NCBI GenBank assembly: GCA_018432935.1
Contig: JAHDSF010000024.1
Location: forward strand, 1 to 64,000
Source: Rhodospirillales bacterium
GTDB taxonomy: Bacteria; Pseudomonadota; Alphaproteobacteria; Rhodospirillales; Shumkoniaceae
Direction of reading: 5' to 3'
DNA length: 64,000 nucleotides
A model generated the notes under the pieces. The model was not told the DNA's origin, made no database searches, and was given only the letters and a program-made list of their open reading frames with translations. Numbering within the stretch: position 1 is the stretch's first letter; each line of letters starts with the position of its first letter. Positions 27,592 to 35,587 of the stretch are shown piece after piece. Both the position numbers and the translations under genes were made by a program.

Positions 27592-29175
27592 ATGCGCGTA
27601 CTTGTGGTGGCGGTCGACGTCGGCACAGGCAGCGCCCGTGCCGGCGTGCTCGACAGGGAAGGAGCCCTTCTCGGTCGGGCCGAATCTCCTCTGGACATGA
27701 ACCGGCCCGCCGCCGGCTTTGCCGAGCACGACTCCGAGCAGGTCTGGGCGGCCGCCTGCACCGCGGTCCGGGCCGCCCTCCGCACCGCGGAAGCGCGTCC
27801 CGAGGAGGTCGCCGGAATCGGCTTCGACGCCACCTGCTCGCTGGTCGTTCGCGACCGCACCGGCCGGCCGCTTGCCGTCTCGCCGGGCGGCGATCCGCGC
27901 TGGGACACCATCGCCTGGCTCGACCACAGGGCAATCGCCGAAGCGAAGGAATGCACCGCCGGCGGCCATCGGGTGCTGGACCACATCGGCGGCGTGATGT
28001 CTCCGGAAATGGAGACCCCGAAGCTGATGTGGCTGCAGCGCCACGTCCCCGAGTCCTGGCGGCGGGCCGGCCACCTCTTCGATCTCGCGGATTTCCTGAC
28101 CTGGAAGGCCTGCGGATCGCTCGAACGCTCGCAGTCCACCCTGACCTGCAAGTGGACCCATCTGGCGCACGAGGAAACCGGCTGGCAGCCGGACTTCTTC
28201 GCCGCCATGGGGATCCCGGACGTGCTCGATCGCGGCCAGCTGCCGGCCAGGGCAAGCCCGGTCGGACGCGATCTCGGCTCCCTGACGGCTGCCGCGGCGG
28301 GCGAGTTGGGGCTGACGACCCGCTGCCGGGTCGGCGTCGGGCTGATCGACGCCCATGCCGGGGCGCTCGGGGCCCTCGGTGGCCTCACGGGCAACCCAGG
28401 CGAGATCCATCGCCATCTTGCCCTTGTCGCCGGAACGTCGAGCTGCGTCGTCGCCCTGTCGCGGGACGCCCGCCCGATCCGCGGCGTCTGGGGCCCCTAC
28501 TATGGCGCCGTGCTTGGCGACTGCTGGCTGAACGAGGCCGGCCAGTCGGCGACCGGCGCCCTGCTCGACCACGTGATTCGCCGGCACGGAGGCGAACCCG
28601 ACCTCGCCACGCACCGCCGCATCGGCGAGCGCATCGGGGCGTTGCGCGCGGAACAGGGTCTGAACCTCGGCCGGCGTCTGCACGTGCTGCCCGACTTCCA
28701 CGGCAACCGTTCGCCCCTGGCCGATCCCGAGGCCGTCGGTGTGATCAGCGGCCTGACCCTGGACCACTCCTTCGACAGCCTGTGCATCCTGTACTGGAGG
28801 ACGGCGGTGGCGATCGCGCTGGGGGTCCGCCACGTCCTCGAAGCCCTCCGGCAGCGCGGGTACGGAACCGACACCCTCCACGCCGCCGGCGGACACACCA
28901 GGAGCCCGCTCCTGATGGAGCTTTATGCCGACGCCACCGGTTGCAGGATTCTCACCTCCGTGGGCGAGGATACGGTTCTCCTCGGCACCGGCATGGTCGC
29001 TGCCGCCGCCGCGGGCCTCTACGGCAGCCTGCCGTCCGCCTGCGCCGGGATGGCGCAGGGAACCTCGGAGCGCCGCCCCGACCCCCGCGCGACCCGATCC
29101 TTCGACCAGGATTACCGGGTGTTCCTGGCGATGCACGAGCACCGCAGGGCGATCGACGAGATCACTTCAGGCTGA
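27592..29175 (+). CDS. FGGY-family carbohydrate kinase (ribulokinase/xylulokinase-like)
   Basis: 527 residues, actin-like ATPase fold. AVDVGTGSARAGVLD is the phosphate-1 motif; GIGFDATCSLVVRD and GDPRWDTIAWLDHRAIAEA are typical of the D-ribulokinase (FGGY/YDR109C, AraB-like) branch; GVGLIDAHAGALGALGG holds the catalytic Asp; AGGHTRSPLLMELYADATG binds adenosine. It should phosphorylate a ketopentose, completing an oxidation-then-phosphorylation route for pentitols begun by the SDR enzymes. A terminator with a T-run follows. Confidence 0.9.
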   Translation: MRVLVVAVDVGTGSARAGVLDREGALLGRAESPLDMNRPAAGFAEHDSEQVWAAACTAVRAALRTAEARPEEVAGIGFDATCSLVVRDRTGRPLAVSPGGDPRWDTIAWLDHRAIAEAKECTAGGHRVLDHIGGVMSPEMETPKLMWLQRHVPESWRRAGHLFDLADFLTWKACGSLERSQSTLTCKWTHLAHEETGWQPDFFAAMGIPDVLDRGQLPARASPVGRDLGSLTAAAAGELGLTTRCRVGVGLIDAHAGALGALGGLTGNPGEIHRHLALVAGTSSCVVALSRDARPIRGVWGPYYGAVLGDCWLNEAGQSATGALLDHVIRRHGGEPDLATHRRIGERIGALRAEQGLNLGRRLHVLPDFHGNRSPLADPEAVGVISGLTLDHSFDSLCILYWRTAVAIALGVRHVLEALRQRGYGTDTLHAAGGHTRSPLLMELYADATGCRILTSVGEDTVLLGTGMVAAAAAGLYGSLPSACAGMAQGTSERRPDPRATRSFDQDYRVFLAMHEHRRAIDEITSG

Positions 29176-29206
29176 GGGAGAGCGACGGGTGAGGGGAAAT
29201 CCCCCA

Positions 29207-29252
29207 CCCTCACCCCGGATTGGCCCCGGGGAGGGGGTGAGGGGGGTCTTTT
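29207..29252 (+). terminator. Terminator of the polyol operon
   Basis: CCCTCACCCC (29207-29216) pairs with GGGGTGAGGG (29234-29243), followed by GGG-TCTTTTC. The arms share their CCTCACCCC core with the repeat at 42956-43117, so it may be a dispersed palindrome recruited as terminator between convergent genes. Confidence 0.6.
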
Positions 29253-29272
29253 CGTGCCCGCAGCCGATCGCC

Positions 29273-30034
29273 TTACCGGGCGAGCCAGCCGCCGTCGACC
29301 GCGAGCGTGTGCCCGTTGACGTAGCTCGCCGCGTCGGAAGCCAGGAACACCACCGTCCCGGCCAGATCCTCGGGCAGGCCCCAGCGGCCGGCCGGAATGC
29401 GGTCGAGGATCTCCTTCGAGCGCGAGGGGTCGGCGCGCAGGGCGGCGGTGTTGTCGGTGGCCATGTAGCCGGGCGCGATGGCGTTCACGTTGATGTTGTG
29501 CTTGGCCCACTCGTTCGCCATCAGGCGGGTGATGCCCATCACGCCGCTCTTCGCCGCCGTATACGACGGGACCCGGATGCCGCCCTGGAACGACAGCATC
29601 GAGGCGATGTTGACGATCTTGCCGCCCTGGCCCTGCTTGACGAACTGGCGCGCCACCGCCTGCGACAGGAAGAACACCGTCTTCAGGTTCAGGTTGACGA
29701 CGTCGTCCCAGTCCTTCTCCGAGAAGTCGATGGCGTCGGCGCGGCGGATGATGCCTGCGTTGTTGACCAGGATGTTGACCTTGCCGAACGCCGCGACCGC
29801 CTTGTCGACGATCGCCGGGATCGCGTCCTGCTTCATCAGGTTGGCTTCGATGTTCAGGAAGCGGCGGCCGACCGCCTTGATCTTGTCGGCGGTGGCGGTC
29901 GGTTCGACGATGTTGACCCCCACGACGTCGCAACCCGCCTGCGCCAGCCCGACGGCCATGCCCTGCCCGAGACCGGTGTCGCAGCCGGTCACGATGGCGA
30001 CTTTCCCTTCGAGATCGAACGCTTTCGTGATCAC
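29273..30034 (-). CDS. kduD: 2-dehydro-3-deoxy-D-gluconate 5-dehydrogenase
   Basis: 253 residues when started at GTG 30034 (AGGAG and AAGGTGG upstream), exactly the length of E. coli KduD. FDLEGKVAIVTGCDTGLGQGMA is the N-terminal hallmark (TGCDTGLGQG), followed by NNAGIIRRADAIDFSEKDWDD, the catalytic YTAAKSG, and APGYMATDNTAALR. It interconverts 3-deoxy-D-glycero-2,5-hexodiulosonate and KDG with NAD(P)(H) (EC 1.1.1.127), the last step in using unsaturated uronates from pectin, alginate or glycosaminoglycan lyases. It ends the leftward unit gntR-uxuA paralogue-kduD. No KduI gene is nearby, but the divergent RpiB-like gene may replace it. Confidence 0.92.
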   Translation of the reverse strand: MITKAFDLEGKVAIVTGCDTGLGQGMAVGLAQAGCDVVGVNIVEPTATADKIKAVGRRFLNIEANLMKQDAIPAIVDKAVAAFGKVNILVNNAGIIRRADAIDFSEKDWDDVVNLNLKTVFFLSQAVARQFVKQGQGGKIVNIASMLSFQGGIRVPSYTAAKSGVMGITRLMANEWAKHNINVNAIAPGYMATDNTAALRADPSRSKEILDRIPAGRWGLPEDLAGTVVFLASDAASYVNGHTLAVDGGWLAR

Positions 30035-30209
30035 TTTCCCACCTTGCTCCTGATGCTTGCTAATCGGACGGCCGCGCTTCCGCCGCGGCGTGACGGCCGA
30101 CACGAGGGGACTTGATGCCCTCGTCGCGCCGGTTGTCAATAGCAGCTTCGGCGCCGGAGTGAAACCGCGGATCGGAAGCGGCGCGCCCCGGCGCGGCAGG
30201 AATGGCGCC

Positions 30210-31277
30210 TCAGCGTCCCGCGATCACCCTCAGGGCCGCCCGCATGTAGCCAAGCGCATAGGCCATGCCTGCGTGCCAGGGGGCGCCGCATTGCATGTGC
30301 GGCGTGTGGTCGGGGATCAGGACCCCGTCGTAGCCGACCTGGTGCAGGGTTCGGAGCGCGCGCATCATGTCGATGTCCCCTTCATCGAGGAACACCTCGT
30401 AGTACTCGGGCACCTTGCCCCTGACGTTGCGGAAATGGACGTAGGCGATGGCGTCGCGGCGGCCGTACTCCTCGAGGGTCTGATAGATGTCGCCTTCGGT
30501 CATCTCCTGGATCGAACCCATGCACAGCTCGATCGCGTTGCACCGGCTGGGCACGATGTCGAGGACGCGGCGATAGAGGTGCGGCTGGTTGACCAGGCGC
30601 GGCGTACCCCGCAAGGTGGGCATCGGCGGGTCGTCGGGATGCAGCGCAAGCCGTACGTTCGCCTCCTCGGCAACCGGAACGACCTCGCGGAGGAACCGCG
30701 CAAGGCGGTCCCACAGGACTTCTGCCGGGAATGGCTCGATGACGCCCTGGGGGGCCTCGCGCGCATAGGTCATGTTCCAGATTTCGCCGTTCGGGATCGG
30801 CTTCTCGGCCGGCCCCTTCGGACCCAGGAACGCCACCGTCTCGGCGTCCCCGCGCGCAAACGGGCCACGGACATGCCCCCACACCCCGGCGATCGAGAAG
30901 TTGTAGCCGATGACCGGGACGCCGGCGGCGCCGGCATTGCGGATGTTGGTCTTGATCAGCGCGATCTGCCGGGCCCGCTCGGGCCCGTCGAGGAGAATGT
31001 CGTACCAGTGCGAGGGATCGAAGTTCTCGATCGCCGCCAGTTGCAGCCCCTCCGCCTCGATGCCCTGGCGCAGGGCGATCAGATCGTCGCGGGACCATGG
31101 GATCCCCTGATTGAAGGTCACCCCCCAGTTGCGTCCGGCGTCGGTGGATGGCAGCGTCGGGTCTTGGGCGAAGTAGTCGGTCCAGTGGGCGACGATATGG
31201 GTGCACCCGGCCTGACGGGCAAAACGATAGTTGTCCGCCTTCAACATGTGCCGGTAGAGGCCGAGACCGAGCTTCAT
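30210..31277 (-). CDS. Second mannonate dehydratase-family protein (UxuA paralogue)
   Basis: 355 residues from ATG 31277 (AGAGGA upstream). MKLGLGLYRHML, VPVIGYNFSIAGVWG, RLALHPDDPPMPTLRG, YVHFRNVRG and VLIPDHTPHMQCG place it in the UxuA family, clearly diverged from the copy at 2354-3352. The central insertion (GHVRGPFARGDAETVAF) is not in the first copy. It may dehydrate mannonate or another aldonate. It lies 22 nt after the gntR gene and 175 nt before kduD in the same unit. I give no gene symbol because the substrate may differ. Confidence 0.87.
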   Translation of the reverse strand: MKLGLGLYRHMLKADNYRFARQAGCTHIVAHWTDYFAQDPTLPSTDAGRNWGVTFNQGIPWSRDDLIALRQGIEAEGLQLAAIENFDPSHWYDILLDGPERARQIALIKTNIRNAGAAGVPVIGYNFSIAGVWGHVRGPFARGDAETVAFLGPKGPAEKPIPNGEIWNMTYAREAPQGVIEPFPAEVLWDRLARFLREVVPVAEEANVRLALHPDDPPMPTLRGTPRLVNQPHLYRRVLDIVPSRCNAIELCMGSIQEMTEGDIYQTLEEYGRRDAIAYVHFRNVRGKVPEYYEVFLDEGDIDMMRALRTLHQVGYDGVLIPDHTPHMQCGAPWHAGMAYALGYMRAALRVIAGR

Positions 31278-31299
31278 CGAATGTCCTCTTTCCATCAGA

Positions 31300-32010
31300 T
31301 CAGGCTGCCGCGAAATCGAAATAGTCGGGGTGCTTCTCGGCAAGCCGGCGAAGAATGTCCTCGAGCGGGACGAGATGTGCGCGCGCAGCTTGCGCGGCGG
31401 CGGCGCCGTCACCCGAACGGATCGCGTCGACGATCTTGCGGTGTCCCCGCAGCACGTGGGGGAAGTGACCGGGATCGGGCAGGGCGAGCCGTCTTACACG
31501 GTCCATCTGGGCCTTGGCGTTGTTGAGGGCCCGCCAGACCGTCGGATGGCCGGAAAAGGCCATCAGGGTCTGGTGGAATTCCTCGTCCAGGCGATAGAAG
31601 GTGGCCGGCGCCTCCCGCCGCTTCGTCGCCGCCTCGTGCCGCCGCAGATTGTCGGCGAGAGCGTCGGCGGCCTCGCCGCTGCGCGTTTCGGTGGCAACCC
31701 GCGCCGCCGCCTCCTCGACGGCGACGCGCAGAAACAGAGCATCGAGCACGTCGACCACCTTGATCGGCGCCACGAACGTGCCGCGTTGCGGAAAGATGTC
31801 GACCAGCCGCTCGTCGGCGAGGCGCAGCATCGCCTCGCGGATCGGTGTCCGGCTGACGCCGAACGCGGCCGCCAGCTCCTTCTCGCGCAAGGGCGAGCGG
31901 GGTGGATGACGCAGCGTGACGATCTCGTCCCGCAGGCGCGCGTACACGCGGCCTGCGGTCGTTGCCCGATCGGCCGAGATCGGCGGTACCAGCTCGGCTT
32001 GGCTTTGCAT
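31300..32010 (-). CDS. GntR-family regulator, FCD subfamily, of hexuronate cluster 2
   Basis: 236 residues from ATG 32010, which has GGAGGGGAGG upstream; a GTG at 32070 would put the start beyond the palindrome and is unlikely. The HTH is at about residues 20-85 (LREKELAAAFGVSRTPIREAMLRL, then FPQRGTFVAPI). The FCD domain contains DEEFHQTLMAFSGHP and HRKIVDAIRSGDGAAA. It begins a leftward unit with the uxuA paralogue and kduD. The palindromes at 32036-32049, only 26 nt from its start, and 32146-32159 are its probable operators, implying autoregulation and control of the divergent TRAP operon. Confidence 0.92.
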   Translation of the reverse strand: MQSQAELVPPISADRATTAGRVYARLRDEIVTLRHPPRSPLREKELAAAFGVSRTPIREAMLRLADERLVDIFPQRGTFVAPIKVVDVLDALFLRVAVEEAAARVATETRSGEAADALADNLRRHEAATKRREAPATFYRLDEEFHQTLMAFSGHPTVWRALNNAKAQMDRVRRLALPDPGHFPHVLRGHRKIVDAIRSGDGAAAAQAARAHLVPLEDILRRLAEKHPDYFDFAAA

Positions 32011-32035
32011 GAGGGCCTCCCCTCCTCGCTTATAT

Positions 32036-32049
32036 ACTAATATATTAGT
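32036..32049. promoter_or_regulatory. Operator copy A of cluster 2
   Basis: ACTAATATATTAGT, a perfect 14-bp palindrome, lies 26 nt upstream of the gntR start. The flanks (ATAT before, CG after) are shared with copy B 110 bp away. It stands out as AT-rich in GC-rich DNA. Confidence 0.7.
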
Positions 32050-32145
32050 CGTTTCCAGCGGATTTGACACCTGCCCGGTTCTTTGCCAGGACGGGGGATC
32101 CGGCGCAGGCGCAAATCCGGATTGCGTCCTCCGGCAGGGTCATAT

Positions 32146-32159
32146 ACTAATATATTACT
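32146..32159. promoter_or_regulatory. Operator copy B of cluster 2
   Basis: ACTAATATATTACT differs from copy A by one base (G to C at position 12). It lies 82 nt upstream of the rpiB-like start; TATACT at 32143-32148 could be the -10 of that promoter. Two identical-looking sites 110 bp apart suggest repressor looping or independent control of the two divergent units. Confidence 0.65.
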
Positions 32160-32241
32160 CGCCGTGCCGGGCAGGGTTTTGCGTCGCAGTTTGGCCAAGC
32201 CTGCCGGTGCCACGGCGAACCGGATTCGAGCGGGAGGAGAG

Positions 32242-32700
32242 ATGGTTAAGGAGACGATCGTCGTTGGTTGCGATCACGCCGGGTACGACGCCAAGCGAGA
32301 CGTCATGCGTTACCTCGTCGAGCAGGGCTTCGACGTGCTCGACGTCGGATGCGACAACGCGACCGATACCGTCAACTATCCGGTGTTCGCCAAGAAGCTT
32401 GCCTATGCTATCAAGGACGGCCGGGCGAAGCGGGGGTTCCTGTTCTGCGGCAGCGGCATCGGCGTATGCATCGCCGCCAACCGCTATCCGTGGATCCGTG
32501 CCTGCCAAGTCTACAATGCGACGATCGCCCTCTACACGCGAGACCACAATGACGCGAACGTGGGCTGCTTCGGCGGACAACACATGGGGTCGTTGCAGAT
32601 CCAGGACTGCGTGCGGGTGTTCCTGCAGACGCCCTTTTCGGGCAATCCCCGCCACCTGCCGCGCCTCGAGATGATCTCCGACCCGAACAGCGATTTCTAG
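32242..32700 (+). CDS. RpiB/LacAB-family isomerase, candidate DhuI-type uronate isomerase
   Basis: 152 residues from ATG 32242 (GGGAGGAG upstream). VGCDHAGYDAK (Asp11, His12), FLFCGSGIGVCIAANR with Cys69 as catalytic base, and YTRDHNDANVGCFGG define the RpiB/LacAB fold. True RpiB isomerises ribose-5-phosphate; LacAB acts on galactose-6-phosphate. A third known role is the streptococcal DhuI, which isomerises 4-deoxy-L-threo-5-hexosulose uronate. Because this gene heads an operon with a TRAP transporter and an SDR, divergent from kduD and a uxuA paralogue, the DhuI-type role is the best inference. A housekeeping pentose role is less likely in this context. Confidence 0.85.
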   Translation: MVKETIVVGCDHAGYDAKRDVMRYLVEQGFDVLDVGCDNATDTVNYPVFAKKLAYAIKDGRAKRGFLFCGSGIGVCIAANRYPWIRACQVYNATIALYTRDHNDANVGCFGGQHMGSLQIQDCVRVFLQTPFSGNPRHLPRLEMISDPNSDF

Positions 32701-32725
32701 CAGTCGTTTAACTCAGGAGGAAGCA

Positions 32726-33706
32726 ATGACGTTCCGGACGGTCTTGGCCGCTTCAGCGGCAGCAGTACTGGCAACCATCGTCGGCAGCGGCTCGCCGATG
32801 GCTGCCCAGCTCAAGTGCTGGGCCAACCATGCGATGGACTACCCGGTCAACCTCGGCATGGTGAAGATGGGTGAGATCATCAAGGAGAAGACCGGCGGCA
32901 AGTACGAGATCAAGATCTACCCCTCGGGCACGCTGGGCAACGAGAACAGCATCATCGAGCAGATCCGCGCCGGCGTCGTCGACTGCGGCACCCTGAACAG
33001 CGGCCCGCTGAGCGAGATCGTCCAGGAGATCAAGTTCCTGAACCTGCCGTACCTGTTCAAATCGCCCGACCACATGATCCGCGTCATGAACAGCGAGGTC
33101 GGCCGCGACATCGACAAGCTGATCGCCAAGTACAACATGATGCCGGTCGCCTACTACGGCAGCGGCGCAAGGTCGTTCTACACGACCAGCAAGCCCGTCC
33201 GCACCCCCGACGACCTGGCCGGGCTGAAGATCCGCGTGATGTCGACGGCGGTGTTCGTCGACACCATCAACGCACTGGGCGCCAAGGCGACCCCGATGCC
33301 GTTCCCGGAGGTCTACACCGCGCTCAAGACGGGCGTGGTCGACGGCGCCGAGAACAACTGGCCTTCCTACGAATCGACGGGGCATTACGAGGTCGCCAAG
33401 TACTACACCCTCGACATGCACACCGTCACCCCCGAGCCGGTCGTGTTCTCGAAGAAGCTGTGGGACAGCCTGTCCGACGCCGAGAAGAAGATCTTCCAGG
33501 AAGCCGGCCGCGCCTCGCAGGACGTCATGTACTCCGAATGGGACAAGCGCGAGCAGAAGTCGCGTGACATCGTCGTCAAGGGCGGCGCCCAGATCATCGA
33601 GACCGACGTAGCGGCCTTCCAGAAGAAGGTGAAGCCGGTCTGGGACAAGCACGTGACCGACGACGCGACCCGGAAGCTGATCGAGCGCATCCAGGCCGTG
33701 AAGTAG
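32726..33706 (+). CDS. dctP: TRAP transporter 3 periplasmic solute-binding protein (DctP family)
   Basis: 326 residues. Signal peptide MTFRTVLAASAAAVLATIVG, cleavage near PMAA. DctP motifs: YPSGTLGNENSIIEQIR, LAGLKIRVMST with the conserved Arg, TPMPFPEVYTALKTGVVDGAENNWPSY with the ligand-contacting Asn residues. The ENNWPSY...YEVAKYYTLDMH stretch is typical of sugar-acid (uronate/aldonate) TRAP binding proteins. It lies 25 nt after the isomerase gene, with GGAGG. An uptake role for uronates or unsaturated uronates is inferred. Confidence 0.94.
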   Translation: MTFRTVLAASAAAVLATIVGSGSPMAAQLKCWANHAMDYPVNLGMVKMGEIIKEKTGGKYEIKIYPSGTLGNENSIIEQIRAGVVDCGTLNSGPLSEIVQEIKFLNLPYLFKSPDHMIRVMNSEVGRDIDKLIAKYNMMPVAYYGSGARSFYTTSKPVRTPDDLAGLKIRVMSTAVFVDTINALGAKATPMPFPEVYTALKTGVVDGAENNWPSYESTGHYEVAKYYTLDMHTVTPEPVVFSKKLWDSLSDAEKKIFQEAGRASQDVMYSEWDKREQKSRDIVVKGGAQIIETDVAAFQKKVKPVWDKHVTDDATRKLIERIQAVK

Positions 33707-33723
33707 GTCCCGACCGCGGACCT

Positions 33724-33749
33724 GGGCGGGGCGGCTCGTCGCCCCGCCC
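33724..33749 (+). terminator. Intercistronic hairpin after dctP 3
   Basis: GGGCGGGGCG (33724-33733) and CGCCCCGCCC (33740-33749), a perfect 10-bp stem with a 6-nt loop, in the 72-nt gap before dctQ. Confidence 0.6.
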
Positions 33750-33778
33750 GCCTCCTCTCCCTGCCGAGTGCCTCGATC

Positions 33779-34291
33779 ATGCATGCCCTCCTCCACGCCT
33801 ACTCGGGTGCCATGGGCGTTCTGTCCCGCGGCGCGATGGTCTTCTGTTCCGCCTGCCTCGCCCTCGTGGTCGCGCTGACCGGCTGGATGGTGTTCGGCCG
33901 CTACGTCCTGAACGACCCGCCAAGCTGGGCCGAGAACTCGATCCTGATCCTGGTTCTGTTCGTCTCGGCGATGGGCGCCGGCATCGGCATCCGCGAACGG
34001 CTGCACCTGCGCGTCTTGCTGGTGATCGACAGCGTATCGGCCCGCGCGCGCCGCCTGATCGAGGTCGCCGCCAATGCCCTGCTGCTGGTCTTCGGCGTGA
34101 TCATGGTGCATGGCGGGTGGACCGCGGCGGCCCAGGTCTGGGCGTTCCCGGACGCGCTGCTGCCGATTTCCCGCGGCACCTACTACGTGCCGATGGTCCT
34201 GACCGGGATCCTCATCACCCTGTTCGAGATCGAGATCCTCCTCGAGCTGGCCGTCGGCCAGGAGCGCGACGCCGGGAAGGGAGAAGCGTGA
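33779..34291 (+). CDS. dctQ: TRAP transporter 3 small membrane subunit (DctQ family)
   Basis: 170 residues with four predicted membrane helices. VFGRYVLNDPPSWAENSILILVLFVSAMGAG and IRERLHLRVLL match the DctQ core. The stop overlaps the dctM start (TGATG), a coupled pair. The N-terminal half closely parallels the DctQ of TRAP 1 (FGRYVL, S/W, IRER), agreeing with a shared uronate-type origin. Confidence 0.91.
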   Translation: MHALLHAYSGAMGVLSRGAMVFCSACLALVVALTGWMVFGRYVLNDPPSWAENSILILVLFVSAMGAGIGIRERLHLRVLLVIDSVSARARRLIEVAANALLLVFGVIMVHGGWTAAAQVWAFPDALLPISRGTYYVPMVLTGILITLFEIEILLELAVGQERDAGKGEA

Positions 34292-35586
34292 TGGAAGTGG
34301 AGTTCGGGCTGCTCCTGCTGTTTGCCCTGTTCGCTGTCTTCATGGCGATCGGCATTCCGGTCGCGTTTTCGCTGGCGATGTCGGCGATCGCCGTCATGTT
34401 CTACGAAGGCAACCCGTCGTGGCTGCTGTTCCAGCGCATGACCGACGGGATGAAGATCTTCTCGCTGCTGGCGATCCCCTTCTTCATCCTGGCCGGAGAG
34501 CTGATGCTGCGCGGCAACATCGCGCAGCGGCTGGTCGATCTTGCCACGGCCATAGTCGGGTGGATGCGCGGTGGCCTGGGCGTCGTCAACGTGTTCGCCA
34601 GCATGCTTTTCGGCGGCATTTCCGGTTCCGCCGTGGCCGATACCTCAGCGCTGGGTTCGATCCTGATCCCGGTCATGAAGAAGAGCGGCTACGACACCGA
34701 CTACGCGGTCAACGTGACCATCACGTCTTCGATCGCCGGCATCCTGATCCCGCCCAGCCACAACATGATCATCTATTCGGTGGCGGCAGGCGGCGGCATC
34801 TCGATCGCCAAGTTGTTTTTCGCCGGCGTCTTCCCCGGCGTCCTGATGTGCGTCTGCCTGGCGGGGGCAGCCTATCTGGTCGCGGTGCGCCGCGGCTACC
34901 GCGCCGAGACGTTTCCCGGGATGCGTGCGGTGCTGGCGTACGCGGCGGCGTCCATTCCCGGGCTCCTGACCGCCGTCATCATCATTGGCGGCGTGCTGTC
35001 CGGCGTTTGCACGGTCACCGAGTCCGCGGCGCTGGGCGCCATCTACGCGCTGGTCGTGACCGCCGTCCTGTATCGCGACCTGACATGGAAGGATTTCGTC
35101 GAATCCCTCAAGGCGTCGGTGCGCACCACCGGCATGGTCATGATCCTGGTCGGCGGCGCACAGGGGTTCTCGTGGCTGCTCACCATCTATTCGGTCCCCG
35201 AGATGATCATCTCGGGCCTGACGGCAATCAGCGAAAATCGATTCGTCATCTACTTCCTGATCAACATCATCCTGCTGATCCTGGGCACGATGATGGACAT
35301 GGCGGGGCTAATCCTCATCTGCACACCCATCTTCCTGCCGGTGATGGTCCAGTTCGGCATGGACCCGATCCAGTTCGGCATGATCATGATGCTGAACCTG
35401 GGCGTCGGGCTGTGCACGCCGCCGGTGGGCACGCTGCTGTTCGTCGGCTGCTCGATCGGACGCATCAGCATGGAGGAAACGGTTAAGACGATCTGGCCCT
35501 TCTACGCCGCGATCTTCGTCGCCCTGATGCTGCTGACCTACATTCCGGCCATCTCGATGACGCTGCCGCGGCTGCTGGACGGCTAG
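34291..35586 (+). CDS. dctM: TRAP transporter 3 large membrane subunit (DctM family)
   Basis: 431 residues from ATG 34291, which overlaps the dctQ stop. About 12 membrane helices. SLLAIPFFILAGELM, FGGISGSAVADTSALGSILIPVM, GILIPPSHNMIIY and LNLGVGLCTPPVGTLLF are the family motifs. SHNMIIY is shared with TRAP 1. The SDR gene follows after 1 nt. Confidence 0.94.
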   Translation: MEVEFGLLLLFALFAVFMAIGIPVAFSLAMSAIAVMFYEGNPSWLLFQRMTDGMKIFSLLAIPFFILAGELMLRGNIAQRLVDLATAIVGWMRGGLGVVNVFASMLFGGISGSAVADTSALGSILIPVMKKSGYDTDYAVNVTITSSIAGILIPPSHNMIIYSVAAGGGISIAKLFFAGVFPGVLMCVCLAGAAYLVAVRRGYRAETFPGMRAVLAYAAASIPGLLTAVIIIGGVLSGVCTVTESAALGAIYALVVTAVLYRDLTWKDFVESLKASVRTTGMVMILVGGAQGFSWLLTIYSVPEMIISGLTAISENRFVIYFLINIILLILGTMMDMAGLILICTPIFLPVMVQFGMDPIQFGMIMMLNLGVGLCTPPVGTLLFVGCSIGRISMEETVKTIWPFYAAIFVALMLLTYIPAISMTLPRLLDG

Positions 35587-35587
35587 C

